This document shows, piece after piece, positions 6,503 to 14,810 of a stretch of 62,857 nt of DNA; the first letter of the stretch is position 1; the number at the start of each line of letters is the position of its first letter. The notes beneath the pieces were generated by a model, which worked only from the letters and a program-made list of their open reading frames with translations, did not search any database and was not told the DNA's origin. The translations under genes were made by a program, and so were the position numbers. The DNA comes from a virus. The stretch covers positions 1 to 62,857 of IMG/VR virus record IMGVR_UViG_3300025009_000105; one strand, written 5' to 3'.

Positions 6503-7394
6503 TGTGGCGAAATGTCGGGCACTCAAAAAGAACTGCAAATGCGGGTGGCGCGTCGGGTTGGGGAAACGGCAGGAGAATTGTCCTGTATGCGGGACTGACC
6601 TGCATTGTGGGCATGATCCTGTACCTGGCTACGCTTATTGCTCGTATCATGGCGCCCCTGCGCCGGATCGAAATTTCTACGGCAAGGGCACGATGAAGAA
6701 CGGGTCAGCCAGCCAGTTCCCGCTGATGAGACTGGCATCCAAGTACAACCAGATGCTCCGTGATGGGCGGGTATTGAGCAACCGTCAGTCGCTCGAGATC
6801 GTGCGGATGCGTATTCAGCAGTTGGCAGACCGCATCGACATAGATGAGGCGCCAGACCGGGTGGCGAAACTTTATACACTGTGGCAGGAGTACGAGGCGC
6901 TGCGGGGTGCCAATCGGGATGGGGAAGCGAAACTCAAGGAAAAAGAGATCGATGACGAGTTCGAGAAGGTGTACCACGACTACGCCGCCTGGAAGCAGAT
7001 GTTCGACGCGCTTGACCTGGACAGGAAGATGGTCGAGAGCGAAGTCAAGATACTGAAAGAGATCAGAGCCATCATCACTGTCGAGGACGCCTATGAACTG
7101 TCCGCCAAACTCCTTGCCGCCGTTATGCGTGTCGAGGATGACCCCAAGAAAATGAAACAGGTGCAGTATGAGTTCACACGAATCATCGGAGAGTCTGGTG
7201 ACAACGCTTCAGCGGGATATGGGGAGGATGATCGGGGAAGCAGCGGAGAAGAAATTATCGAGCCAGGATCCGGTACGGTGGATAGAGAGGAATTTTTATA
7301 TCCCGGAGACCAAGAACGATCCGAAATTGAAGGGCAGGATCGGTCTGGAGGATTACCAGAGGGACGCATTGAGGGAGGCGTTATCGAGGGATGA
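6483..7394 (+). CDS. Probable terminase small subunit-like protein
   Basis: Encodes up to 303 aa from ATG at 6483. An N-terminal cysteine cluster (CKCG, CPVCG, HCGHD, CSYHG) forms a probable zinc domain. A helical region follows (residues about 75-210, MRIQQLADRIDIDEAP... and EKVYHDYAAWKQMFDAL) with a long helix that could oligomerise. Placement directly before TerL suggests small-terminase function; no sequence family is recognised. The last about 75 codons overlap TerL in the other frame and are low-complexity (G, E, D, R), so the natural C-terminus may be shaped by the overlap. Confidence 0.55.
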   Translation: MKKRINDVAKCRALKKNCKCGWRVGLGKRQENCPVCGTDLHCGHDPVPGYAYCSYHGAPAPDRNFYGKGTMKNGSASQFPLMRLASKYNQMLRDGRVLSNRQSLEIVRMRIQQLADRIDIDEAPDRVAKLYTLWQEYEALRGANRDGEAKLKEKEIDDEFEKVYHDYAAWKQMFDALDLDRKMVESEVKILKEIRAIITVEDAYELSAKLLAAVMRVEDDPKKMKQVQYEFTRIIGESGDNASAGYGEDDRGSSGEEIIEPGSGTVDREEFLYPGDQERSEIEGQDRSGGLPEGRIEGGVIEG

Positions 7395-8703
7395 AAATGG
7401 AAATTTCAAGTATTCCATCATCGTCTGGTCCGACATCAAGAAAAGTTACAAAAGCACCATCTGCGCGGCAGTCAACCTTTACCGCGCCATCCACACGGAA
7501 TTTGGTGAGTATTATATTATTGCAAATGATCTAAAACAGGCGAACTCGCGCGTTGCGCAGTATTTGCGCCGCGCAATTCTACTCAGCCCGGAACTAAGAA
7601 AAAAATGCAAGATGGCGGGGTATCGTATCGAAGTGCCGTCAGGCTCCTACATCGAGGCGATTCCCATTGATCCTTCTGGTGAGGCCGGAACCAACGCGGA
7701 TCAGATTTCTTTCAGCGAGTTATGGGGCGCATACGAGGACGCAAAGCAGAACATGTGGGCGGAAATGACAATACCCCCAGGAAAGCACGGGCAGGCATTT
7801 CGCTGGGTGGAGTCTTATGCGGGATTTGTAGGGGAAAGCCAATTGCTATATTCCCTATACGAATTAGGGGTTAAGCAGGGAGAGATGTTGTGGCCCGACC
7901 GTCTCTATCACACAAACTTTGGCGACCCCTCTCCTCTGGAACTTTATGTCAATCGTCCTGCTCGCATGTTGTGCTTGTGGAATACAGTGCCGCGCTGCTC
8001 GGCGCAAAGCAAGGAATACTACGATTCTGAAAGAACAATCTTAACTCCCATCCAGTTTGACAGGATGCACAGAAACCAATGGGTTACGTCAACAGAAACC
8101 TTCGTCCCGATGGCTTGGTTTTACGCGTGCAAAAGAGCAAATGAGGAGTGGCCCGAATTTGATAAAAAGAATCAGGCAATGATAATTGGGCTAGACGCCG
8201 GAGTCTCTGATGATAACTTCGGTATGTACATGGGTTGCCGTCACCCAACGCGCCCGGAAGAAGTCCTTACCGAATATGTTAGAAGGTGGGCTCCTCCAAA
8301 GAACGGAAAAATAGATTTTCAGGGAACCGAAGAACATCCCGGCCCCGAAAGAGAATTGCGAAGATTGATAAAAGAATATAACGTGATCGAGGTGGCTTAT
8401 GACCCACACGAAATGCACGACTTCACCAACCGCCTGCGGAAAGAAGGGCTGGCGTGGTTTAGACCGTTTATCCAAGGTGACGACCGGTTGATTGCTGACA
8501 GCGGCATAAGGAATCTAATTCGCGACAGAAAACTATGGTACAGAGGCGAGAAAGATTTCGAGGAGCATGTGCAAAACGCGGACGCAAAGGTGGATCCAGA
8601 GGATCGGAAAATTCGCATCGTCAAGAGGGCGGAACAACTCAAAATTGACATCCTCATTTCGGCATCAATGGCTTGTCACGAACTCTCCCGCCTAAATCTA
8701 TAG
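7168..8703 (+). CDS. terL: Terminase large subunit
   Basis: Encodes 511 aa, normal length for TerL, the ATP-driven packaging motor and headful/cos nuclease. ATPase part: Q-like region EDYQRDALREAL, a Walker-A-type loop SDIKKSYKST (residues about 87-97, Tyr where Gly/Ser is usual) and a Walker-B-type QISFSELW (about 179). Nuclease part: GLDAGVSDDNFG (about 342), AYDPHEMHD (about 410) and DILISAS (about 493) supply acidic metal ligands. The start is uncertain: ATG 7168 has AGGTG 6 nt upstream, while ATG 7219 or 7228 would also keep the WIERNFYIPET motif. It overlaps the preceding frame by 227 nt. Confidence 0.85.
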   Translation: MSSHESSESLVTTLQRDMGRMIGEAAEKKLSSQDPVRWIERNFYIPETKNDPKLKGRIGLEDYQRDALREALSRDENGNFKYSIIVWSDIKKSYKSTICAAVNLYRAIHTEFGEYYIIANDLKQANSRVAQYLRRAILLSPELRKKCKMAGYRIEVPSGSYIEAIPIDPSGEAGTNADQISFSELWGAYEDAKQNMWAEMTIPPGKHGQAFRWVESYAGFVGESQLLYSLYELGVKQGEMLWPDRLYHTNFGDPSPLELYVNRPARMLCLWNTVPRCSAQSKEYYDSERTILTPIQFDRMHRNQWVTSTETFVPMAWFYACKRANEEWPEFDKKNQAMIIGLDAGVSDDNFGMYMGCRHPTRPEEVLTEYVRRWAPPKNGKIDFQGTEEHPGPERELRRLIKEYNVIEVAYDPHEMHDFTNRLRKEGLAWFRPFIQGDDRLIADSGIRNLIRDRKLWYRGEKDFEEHVQNADAKVDPEDRKIRIVKRAEQLKIDILISASMACHELSRLNL

Positions 8704-8704
8704 A

Positions 8705-8747
8705 TGGTATAATAAGAACACCCGCGACGTTGAGGCGTCCGGGTGTT
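8705..8747 (+). promoter_or_regulatory. Promoter and hairpin leader of HNH gene
   Basis: TGGTATAAT (8705-8713) is followed at 8717-8747 by a 12-bp hairpin: AACACCCG/CGGGTGTT plus GACG/CGTC with one bulged C and loop TTGAGG. Transcription from this promoter would start inside the 5' arm, while read-through RNA carries the full hairpin. The same layout precedes four other HNH genes. Confidence 0.6.
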
Positions 8748-8773
8748 TGACCAAAACCCTGTTGGAGGTTCTG

Positions 8774-9418
8774 ATGAAAAATATTGTAGCACAGAAAACG
8801 TGTTCGTTGTGCAAGAAAGAAAAAGAGACGCGATATTTCAATAAAGACAAAAGCAGGGCGGATGGGTTGTCTTATGTGTGCCGAGCATGTTCCCAAAAAA
8901 GGTCTAATCTTTATTACAAGAATCACATAGAAGAACGACTTGCGAAATATAAAAAATATAGGGAGGACAATAAGGAGCGTTTACGCGTCAGGGCGAAAGA
9001 GTTGTACTTTTCCGACCCGAAAAGATTTAATGGATATGTCAAAAAATGGACGAATAAAAACATAGACCATGTAAAAACAAAGCAAAAAGAATGGCGCGAA
9101 AACAACGTGGAAAGAATAAAGAAAACCGTAAGAGAGTGGGCGGATGCGAATAAAGACAGGCGTGCATTGTCTGCCGAAAAACGCAGGGCATTAAAACATG
9201 CTGATGGCGGAATAGTAACAGCGCGGGAATGGAAAGACCTGAAAACGAAATACGGCAATAAATGTTTGCGCTGCGGAAGGGATGATGTAAAACTAACGAT
9301 GGATCATGCGACTCCGTTGTCCGCTGGCGGAAAACACGTAATCGAAAACATCCAGCCCCTCTGCGGTTCGTGTAATAGCATCAAGCATACACAGACAATA
9401 GATTATCGCCCCTTCTGA
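8774..9418 (+). CDS. HNH endonuclease, free-standing
   Basis: Encodes 214 aa from ATG 8774 (GGAGG 5 nt upstream). An N-terminal zinc finger (CSLCKKEK...CRACSQ) is followed by a long Lys/Arg/Glu helical region with repeated K-x-W-R-E-N-N-like turns. The C-terminal HNH domain is CLRCGRDDVKLTMDHATPLSAGG with ENIQPLCGSCNSIKH (residues about 175-207). Probably a homing endonuclease inserted between TerL and the next gene; it has its own promoter, leader hairpin and terminator. Confidence 0.85.
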   Translation: MKNIVAQKTCSLCKKEKETRYFNKDKSRADGLSYVCRACSQKRSNLYYKNHIEERLAKYKKYREDNKERLRVRAKELYFSDPKRFNGYVKKWTNKNIDHVKTKQKEWRENNVERIKKTVREWADANKDRRALSAEKRRALKHADGGIVTAREWKDLKTKYGNKCLRCGRDDVKLTMDHATPLSAGGKHVIENIQPLCGSCNSIKHTQTIDYRPF

Positions 9419-9434
9419 CAGACGGGGCTTTTTT
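9408..9434 (+). terminator. Intrinsic terminator after HNH gene
   Basis: GCCCC/GGGGC stem with an 11-nt loop and a run of six T. The 5' arm overlaps the end of the HNH gene. The loop also contains CTGACA, the -35 of the next promoter. Confidence 0.55.
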
Positions 9435-9444
9435 GTAGTACAAT
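9415..9444 (+). promoter_or_regulatory. Promoter CTGACA-N18-TACAAT
   Basis: A sigma70-like promoter embedded in the terminator, driving the gene at 9463. The stretch TTTTTTGTAGTACAAT is repeated exactly at the promoter near 14770. Confidence 0.55.
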
Positions 9445-9462
9445 CCAAAGAAATGAGGCCTA

Positions 9463-9930
9463 ATGAAAAAATCGAATTTCAAACCACGCACCACCATCCG
9501 TATTGAAGCACCACTGGCAGGCAAGGGAAAAGATGGGAAGCCGACCTTGCTATGCCCGTTCTGTCATCCGACCCATCCGATCATCCCGGGCAAGGTTTCG
9601 TTGTGCGGCACCAACCTGGAGATGCGCGCAACCCAGACCGTGTTCCGGGCAAGGTTCATCAAGAACATGGTGTGTGCCAAATGCGGTCAGGGTGGCGGAG
9701 ACATGGTGCATTTTCAGAACGCCTTTATCCACGTACATGACTGCACCCCGGGCGTGGCAACTTTCACAGAACCCCCAAGTATGACGTGGTTCGCCCGTAG
9801 TGTGTATTGGCTTCCGAATGGTTTCAAGAAACATATCGAGAAACGCACAGGCAGGGCGGTTCCAGTGGATGAAGTCAAACCGGACGGCACGCGCACCGGC
9901 AAAGTTTTAGGATACTTCTTTAACAGATAG
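9463..9930 (+). CDS. Zinc-ribbon hypothetical protein
   Basis: Encodes 155 aa. Two cysteine pairs, CPFCHPTHP (residues about 31-39) and CAKCGQGGGD (about 71-80), form a likely zinc ribbon. A basic N-terminus (MKKSNFKPRTTIRIE) precedes it. It lies between terminase and portal, where small packaging or head proteins are common. No specific family is recognised. Confidence 0.6.
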   Translation: MKKSNFKPRTTIRIEAPLAGKGKDGKPTLLCPFCHPTHPIIPGKVSLCGTNLEMRATQTVFRARFIKNMVCAKCGQGGGDMVHFQNAFIHVHDCTPGVATFTEPPSMTWFARSVYWLPNGFKKHIEKRTGRAVPVDEVKPDGTRTGKVLGYFFNR

Positions 9931-9941
9931 GAAGGCGCACA

Positions 9942-11396
9942 ATGCCTAATGTTCCAAGACTAACCCCGACCAACCAGTTCCCCAAGGAAGCCATACGGCA
10001 AAGTGTGCAGGTGCAGCCCGAACCCACTGCCTCAACGACGTGGAACGGCGACCTGGCGACCATGCTGACCATCGGCATTGCGTCCGTGGCAGACCAGATC
10101 TCGCCGTGGGGAAGGAACGTCAAACTTCGGGATAAGCAGTTGCGGGATTTCTGGCCTACCGAATCCTACCTGGCTGGCGCGCTTGTCAATGTGTCCTTCC
10201 GCAACTCGGCATTCGATTGGGAGATCAAGGGCGAGTCGGATAAGGTGGTCGAGGCGGTCACGCAGATGTTCCTGTCTGCTATTTCAGGCGACTCCTTTGG
10301 TTGGGCACCGTTTATGAACAAGATTTCCGAGGACTTATACTCGCAGGACAATGGGGCGATGATCGAATTGATACGCGAGCCCGGCATGGATGCCAATAGC
10401 AAATTCAAGGGCGTGATGGCACCTGTCATTGGAATTGCCCACCTCGACTCAAACCAATGCACTCGTACTGGAAATGCCGAATATCCCATCCTGTATGAAG
10501 ATGCAAAATCAAAAGTTCATAAACTGAAGTGGTGGCAGGTGATCCCGCTTTCGGATTACCCATCCTCCATTCAGCGCATGAACGGTGTGGGGTACTGCGC
10601 GGTGACGCGCGCCTTACGCCTGGCGCAGATCATGCGCTCCATCGAATTGTTCAAGGACGAAAAGATAGGTGGACGGCACTTCAAGTCCATTCACATCGTC
10701 TCCGGCGTGGCGCGCATGGAACTCGAGGATGCAAAGAAGCGCGGCAGGGAGGAGGCGGACAATCAAGGGCAGATGCGCTACATCGACCCCGTGATCATTG
10801 CATCCCTTGACCCGGAGAAACCGGTCTCGACCGCCACGATCGATCTCGCTTCCCTGCCGGAGGGCTTCAATCTCGACCAGGAAATGCAGTGGTACATATC
10901 CGGTCTTGCGCTTTCCTTCGGCGTGGATTATCAGGAGTTCGCTCCTCTCCCGGGCGGCAACATTGGCTCCAGCGCACAGTCCATGATGCTCCATAAAAAG
11001 ACCAGTGGCAAGGGACCGCGCATCTTCATGCGCACATTGGTTGAGGCATTCAAGAATTACGGCGCCATCCCCCGCGGGTACGACATGATATTCAATGACC
11101 GCAACGAGCAGGAGGAGATGGAAAAGCAGGAGATCCGCACCAAGGCTATCGAGGAAGTCGTGATGGCTGTACGCGCCTTCGTCCTCACCCCGGAAGCCGC
11201 CCGTGCCGATCTGGTGAAGCGCGGCATCTACACCAAGGAAACGGTCAAAGGCATCCCGACAGACTACGGTCTGGATGAAATGAAGCCCAAGCAGAATGTG
11301 GGCGAGATTGGCGGCTCCACGATTGGCGATGACACCAAGCGCCAGGATACCGGAAAGACCAACGACAAAAAGAGTGGAAGGCTTGCGAAAACATGA
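9942..11396 (+). CDS. Portal protein
   Basis: Encodes 484 aa, suitable for a portal, the dodecameric ring through which DNA enters the capsid. Position directly after terminase, an alpha/beta core (EIKGESDKVVEAVTQMFLSAISG), the wing/stem-type helical segment SIELFKDEKIGG, and a flexible Lys/Thr/Asp-rich C-terminus all fit. GGNIGSSAQSMMLHKKTSG resembles the conserved region before the stem in other portals. RBS AGGAAGG lies 7 nt before ATG. Assigned on synteny plus composition. Confidence 0.7.
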   Translation: MPNVPRLTPTNQFPKEAIRQSVQVQPEPTASTTWNGDLATMLTIGIASVADQISPWGRNVKLRDKQLRDFWPTESYLAGALVNVSFRNSAFDWEIKGESDKVVEAVTQMFLSAISGDSFGWAPFMNKISEDLYSQDNGAMIELIREPGMDANSKFKGVMAPVIGIAHLDSNQCTRTGNAEYPILYEDAKSKVHKLKWWQVIPLSDYPSSIQRMNGVGYCAVTRALRLAQIMRSIELFKDEKIGGRHFKSIHIVSGVARMELEDAKKRGREEADNQGQMRYIDPVIIASLDPEKPVSTATIDLASLPEGFNLDQEMQWYISGLALSFGVDYQEFAPLPGGNIGSSAQSMMLHKKTSGKGPRIFMRTLVEAFKNYGAIPRGYDMIFNDRNEQEEMEKQEIRTKAIEEVVMAVRAFVLTPEAARADLVKRGIYTKETVKGIPTDYGLDEMKPKQNVGEIGGSTIGDDTKRQDTGKTNDKKSGRLAKT

Positions 11397-11713
11397 GCCC
11401 AATTCGACTTCCCGGAACTTCGCCATCCCAGACCGAGATCAAGTCCACCGTTGACGCGAACGGCGAGCATATTCCGCATGTAAATATTGATAGCGCAATT
11501 ACTGTTGACATGGCGACGGTGGTTGCGGAGTTGGAAGTTCTCAACTCCCTTATCCCGGATTTATATGATTACATTGGAGACTTTGTGTATGACGTTAACA
11601 GCAACCTGACTTCCATCACATTCAGATTAGGAGGTCCGGCAGGCGCGGTTGTTTGCACTCTCACCATGACCTATGATGGAAGTAATCGTTTGACAAGCGT
11701 TTGGTCAACATGA
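11393..11713 (+). CDS. Small structural-type protein
   Basis: Encodes 106 aa. Mostly beta-forming sequence (SNLTSITFRLGGPAGAVVCT, LTMTYDGSNRLTSVW) with an N-terminal linker. Overlaps portal and the next gene by ATGA. The Y-D-x-x-N-R-L-T-S-V tail resembles short fibre or decoration repeats. No family is recognised. Confidence 0.6.
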   Translation: MSPIRLPGTSPSQTEIKSTVDANGEHIPHVNIDSAITVDMATVVAELEVLNSLIPDLYDYIGDFVYDVNSNLTSITFRLGGPAGAVVCTLTMTYDGSNRLTSVWST

Positions 11714-12096
11714 GAATTGTATTCAATCCGTTTACCGCAAAGTTTGATTATGTACTTGCCCCCGCAGAAATTCTTGCGGGGCTTCTTGCGATTGACGGTG
11801 CGGGATCTGGGTTGGACGCGGATTTACTGGACAGCAATCATGCCGCCGCATTTGTTGCCGTAATTGGCGATATTATGACTGGGGATTTGCGGGGGATGGA
11901 CTTCGTTGCAACCAGGACTGTTGCGCTTGCAAGAGATGGAAGTGGATATATTTCAACAGTCACGAAAACTGGCGGCAGAACGGTTACAATCACAAGAGAC
12001 GTTAATCATTATATTACCTCCATCACAGACACAATCAATACATGGACATTCACGCGCGACGTCGACAATAAAGTGACTGATATAACGGTGACATAA
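11710..12096 (+). CDS. Fibre-like protein
   Basis: Encodes 128 aa. GSGLDADLLDSNHAAAFV (residues about 35-52) is the 'LDADLLDGxHAxxF' motif typical of phage tail-fibre subunits. The rest has repeated beta segments (TVTITRDVNHYITSITDTIN, WTFTRDVDNKVTDITVT). Location between portal and capsid protease is unusual for a fibre. Confidence 0.6.
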   Translation: MRIVFNPFTAKFDYVLAPAEILAGLLAIDGAGSGLDADLLDSNHAAAFVAVIGDIMTGDLRGMDFVATRTVALARDGSGYISTVTKTGGRTVTITRDVNHYITSITDTINTWTFTRDVDNKVTDITVT

Positions 12097-12097
12097 T

Positions 12098-12442
12098 ATG
12101 ACAACTACCCTAACCAAATTGCCGGGTGCTAAATGGTGGATCGAAACAGATGACACCACATCTGAAATTGTTGGAACATATAACAAGGCGTTTATTGTCG
12201 CGGATATTCAAGCGATACGGGACACATTGTTACGGTATCCATCCCCCGCCCAAGATGCCAGTGATGTGGCGGATTTGCTGGTTGCAATCGCTGGGAAGTG
12301 GACACCCGCCAAAAACGCACGCATAGTCGCGTTGACAAACTCCATGTATCAGGCGTATCAGGGCGATCAAAAAAACTTGGAAGCAGCGCAGTTACAGGCT
12401 AGGCTGGACGCATTGATTATCTTGCGGGATAGGTTGGTCTAA
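12098..12442 (+). CDS. Hypothetical protein of fibre module
   Basis: Encodes 114 aa, mainly helical (AIRDTLLRYPSPAQDASDVADLL, NLEAAQLQARLDALIILRDRLV) with a final amphipathic coiled-coil-like helix. It overlaps the tailspike-like gene by 1 nt (TAATG). It may be a chaperone or trimerisation partner for the spike; that is inferred from context only. Confidence 0.55.
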   Translation: MTTTLTKLPGAKWWIETDDTTSEIVGTYNKAFIVADIQAIRDTLLRYPSPAQDASDVADLLVAIAGKWTPAKNARIVALTNSMYQAYQGDQKNLEAAQLQARLDALIILRDRLV

Positions 12443-14235
12443 TGCCTACTAAAACAAGTAACGGTACTGGCGGCGGGTTGTTTTCAGCGGGCGCGACCTG
12501 GGTGGGCGGCGTTGCCCCCATTGATAACGACACTGTTGTAATCGCCGCTGGCGATGTTGTTACCTACGAGTCGGATTGGTCGAGCGCCGTCACGTATCCA
12601 AATGGTATTGCTGGAATGACCATCACAGGTACGCTGAAATTGTCCCGCACCACATCCGGCTATCTGAAAATGAAAGCGGCAACGACAATCGCTGGGGCTG
12701 GCACATTCGACTGCGGCGCGTCTGCGGGAGATGCCATTCCGTTTGCTGTCAAGCATACGATCACGGGCGGCGCGGCGTGGTTCATTCAGGGGTCGGGCGG
12801 ACTGACCATGACGGTCTATGCCGCAGAACCCGCCATCCCTACCGCTTACTTATCTGGTGCAGAGGCGATTGGGCAGACCGAGTTGGGCCTGGACAGAGAT
12901 ATAACCGGAGATATTTGGGCGGACGGGGATACGGTACAAATAGACAATATCAATAAAATAGACAATAGCGAGGAGCGCACGATTGCGGCAGGAGGAAGGA
13001 ACGCGGCGCACATTGACGTAACTGCCGGACTTACCGCCGCCAAATTACAAGGCTCGCTAGTTCATCTTACGACCCGCAACGTCCGCTTGGTTGGCGTTGG
13101 CGCGTCTGGGTTTGTTGCTCAAAACTTTGCAACTAGCAAACTAACCATAGCAGGCGGAGAGTGGACAACAAGCTATAGGATATTTAATGCTTGTACGGGC
13201 ATGGCAGTTTCGGGTGGCGTATTTCATGGGAGTGCGGTTGTGTTTAGAGGTTGTACTTCTGCGTCTATTACGGGAGGTGTGTTTACCGGAAACTCCAATC
13301 CAATTAACGTATGTACTGCATTCTCTGTTTCCGGTGGTATTTTTTCTGGATTTTCTAATGGCATTTCAGGAAACGGACATAAAGTTTCTGGCGGGACATT
13401 CATTGGCGGCTATTATCCCTTTTCTGATGCTTTTGGGATTGTTGTGTCGGGTGGGTCGTTTTCGTATTGCACTTATGCGTTTTGGACTTCATTCGGAATT
13501 ATAACCGGAGGGACGTTTAGTTACTGTACAAATGGGTTATATAATAGCGCGTTTGAAATTAAAAATGCAACCTTCTCAAACAACTCAACCTCTGATGTGG
13601 CATTATCGTCCGTAAAGGCATTTAATACGTCTTTCTTATCAACAGAAAACACCGGATATACAAGTTTGGCGAGAGAGGTTTATTCCGAGTCAATAGATCA
13701 CGATACAACAGCAGGAGCGTTTACCGCGTGGACAAAAGGCGGGATAACCACCAACGCGAGCGCGACTCTCCCGACTGGTTTTACCACCTACATGACAACC
13801 GCATTGGAGAACGCCGCAATTGAAGGATTTTGGCAGAAGGAGGTATTGGTAGCGTCGGGCGCGTCCGCAACAATCTCAATGTGCCTGCGTAAAACGGCGG
13901 CGATGACATATCTCCCTCGTTGTATTGTGTTCAATAAGGCGTCCACCGACCCGTTCACTGGAGGGGCTGGACTAAACACGTTCACTATGACCGACAGTAT
14001 TGATACGTGGGAGTACAGCACATACACCTATACAAATTCTGGAACGGCAGATGTTACTTTGGTTATTCGCTTTCAGGGAGAGAACGCAACTGGAAACATG
14101 CTGTCCGCTGTGGGCGTGGAGGTGCTGAATGTGGACTTGACAACTGTATTGGCGAACCTCGCCATTGTGGACGCAAATATAGACATCATTAAGGTTCTGG
14201 CGGATGACGCCGTGGCGTTGATAGCGAGTAAATAA
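12442..14235 (+). CDS. Beta-helix tailspike-like protein
   Basis: Encodes 597 aa. The N-terminus (ATWVGGVAPIDNDTVVIAAG) looks like the cap of right-handed beta-helix proteins. Residues about 235-395 carry short rungs (VSGGVFHGS, ITGGVFTGN, VSGGIFSGF, VSGGTFIGG, VSGGSFSYC, ITGGTFSYC), a solenoid typical of tailspikes and pectate-lyase folds. The C-terminus (about 420-597) is a separate beta domain followed by a short helix. Likely function: receptor or glycan binding, perhaps depolymerisation; no catalytic residues can be assigned. Confidence 0.7.
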   Translation: MPTKTSNGTGGGLFSAGATWVGGVAPIDNDTVVIAAGDVVTYESDWSSAVTYPNGIAGMTITGTLKLSRTTSGYLKMKAATTIAGAGTFDCGASAGDAIPFAVKHTITGGAAWFIQGSGGLTMTVYAAEPAIPTAYLSGAEAIGQTELGLDRDITGDIWADGDTVQIDNINKIDNSEERTIAAGGRNAAHIDVTAGLTAAKLQGSLVHLTTRNVRLVGVGASGFVAQNFATSKLTIAGGEWTTSYRIFNACTGMAVSGGVFHGSAVVFRGCTSASITGGVFTGNSNPINVCTAFSVSGGIFSGFSNGISGNGHKVSGGTFIGGYYPFSDAFGIVVSGGSFSYCTYAFWTSFGIITGGTFSYCTNGLYNSAFEIKNATFSNNSTSDVALSSVKAFNTSFLSTENTGYTSLAREVYSESIDHDTTAGAFTAWTKGGITTNASATLPTGFTTYMTTALENAAIEGFWQKEVLVASGASATISMCLRKTAAMTYLPRCIVFNKASTDPFTGGAGLNTFTMTDSIDTWEYSTYTYTNSGTADVTLVIRFQGENATGNMLSAVGVEVLNVDLTTVLANLAIVDANIDIIKVLADDAVALIASK

Positions 14236-14750
14236 TGTCGCTTGCCATTCACTTCTCGCTCACCCTCCCCAAAGACGGCACCTTCCGCAATAAAAAGTGG
14301 AAGGAGGAAATTCTGCGCGCCATGAAGTATAAGTCCGAGCCGGAACTTAAGAAGTTGTTCAACCAGACGGTTTTCGGTTGGAGCACGAAGCCACGCGCAA
14401 AGTTCGACCACGTGTGGGAGGGAGATCGTGCGGTGATAGACATGTATGCTGCGGGAGAAGGCGCGGATACCTGGAACCTCGTCAGTTCTGGGTCTCCGCA
14501 CCACAGGATCCCCCCAAAGAATTTTGGTGGACTGTTGTGGTTTCGCCCTGGCTATAAAGCCGCAACGAAACCCGGGCAACTTCAGTCTGGACGCGCCTAC
14601 CGTTCCGGGAAATATGTAAATGCTTTTGAAATTCCAGACCACCCCGGATTCGAGGCGCGCAAGTTCCCCGAACTCATTGAGCGAGAGTTCGAGCGCAAGT
14701 TCATTAACCAGATGCAGGACGCATTTAACAAAGCGGCAAGAGAAAAATAG
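14235..14750 (+). CDS. Head-tail connector / gp10-like protein
   Basis: Encodes 171 aa. Basic N-terminal helix, then WSTKPRAKFDHVWEGDRAVIDMYAAG and an exposed loop (SSGSPHHRIPPKN), a C-terminal helix (RKFPELIEREFERKFINQMQDAFNKA). The arrangement resembles HK97 gp10-type tail-completion proteins, but similarity is by pattern only. Start overlaps the spike gene stop (TAATG). Confidence 0.5.
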   Translation: MSLAIHFSLTLPKDGTFRNKKWKEEILRAMKYKSEPELKKLFNQTVFGWSTKPRAKFDHVWEGDRAVIDMYAAGEGADTWNLVSSGSPHHRIPPKNFGGLLWFRPGYKAATKPGQLQSGRAYRSGKYVNAFEIPDHPGFEARKFPELIEREFERKFINQMQDAFNKAAREK

Positions 14751-14754
14751 TCAA

Positions 14755-14785
14755 GTGACAAATGTCATGTTTTTTGTAGTACAAT
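14755..14785 (+). promoter_or_regulatory. Promoter with operator, protease/capsid genes
   Basis: GTGACA (14755) is a possible -35, 19 nt before TACAAT (14780-14785). The operator dyad TGACAAATGTCA (14756-14767) overlaps that -35, so a bound repressor would block this promoter. TTTTTTGTAGTACAAT is shared with the promoter at 9439. Confidence 0.55.
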
Positions 14786-14810
14786 ACTCCAAACCAACAG
14801 GAAGGTTCCT

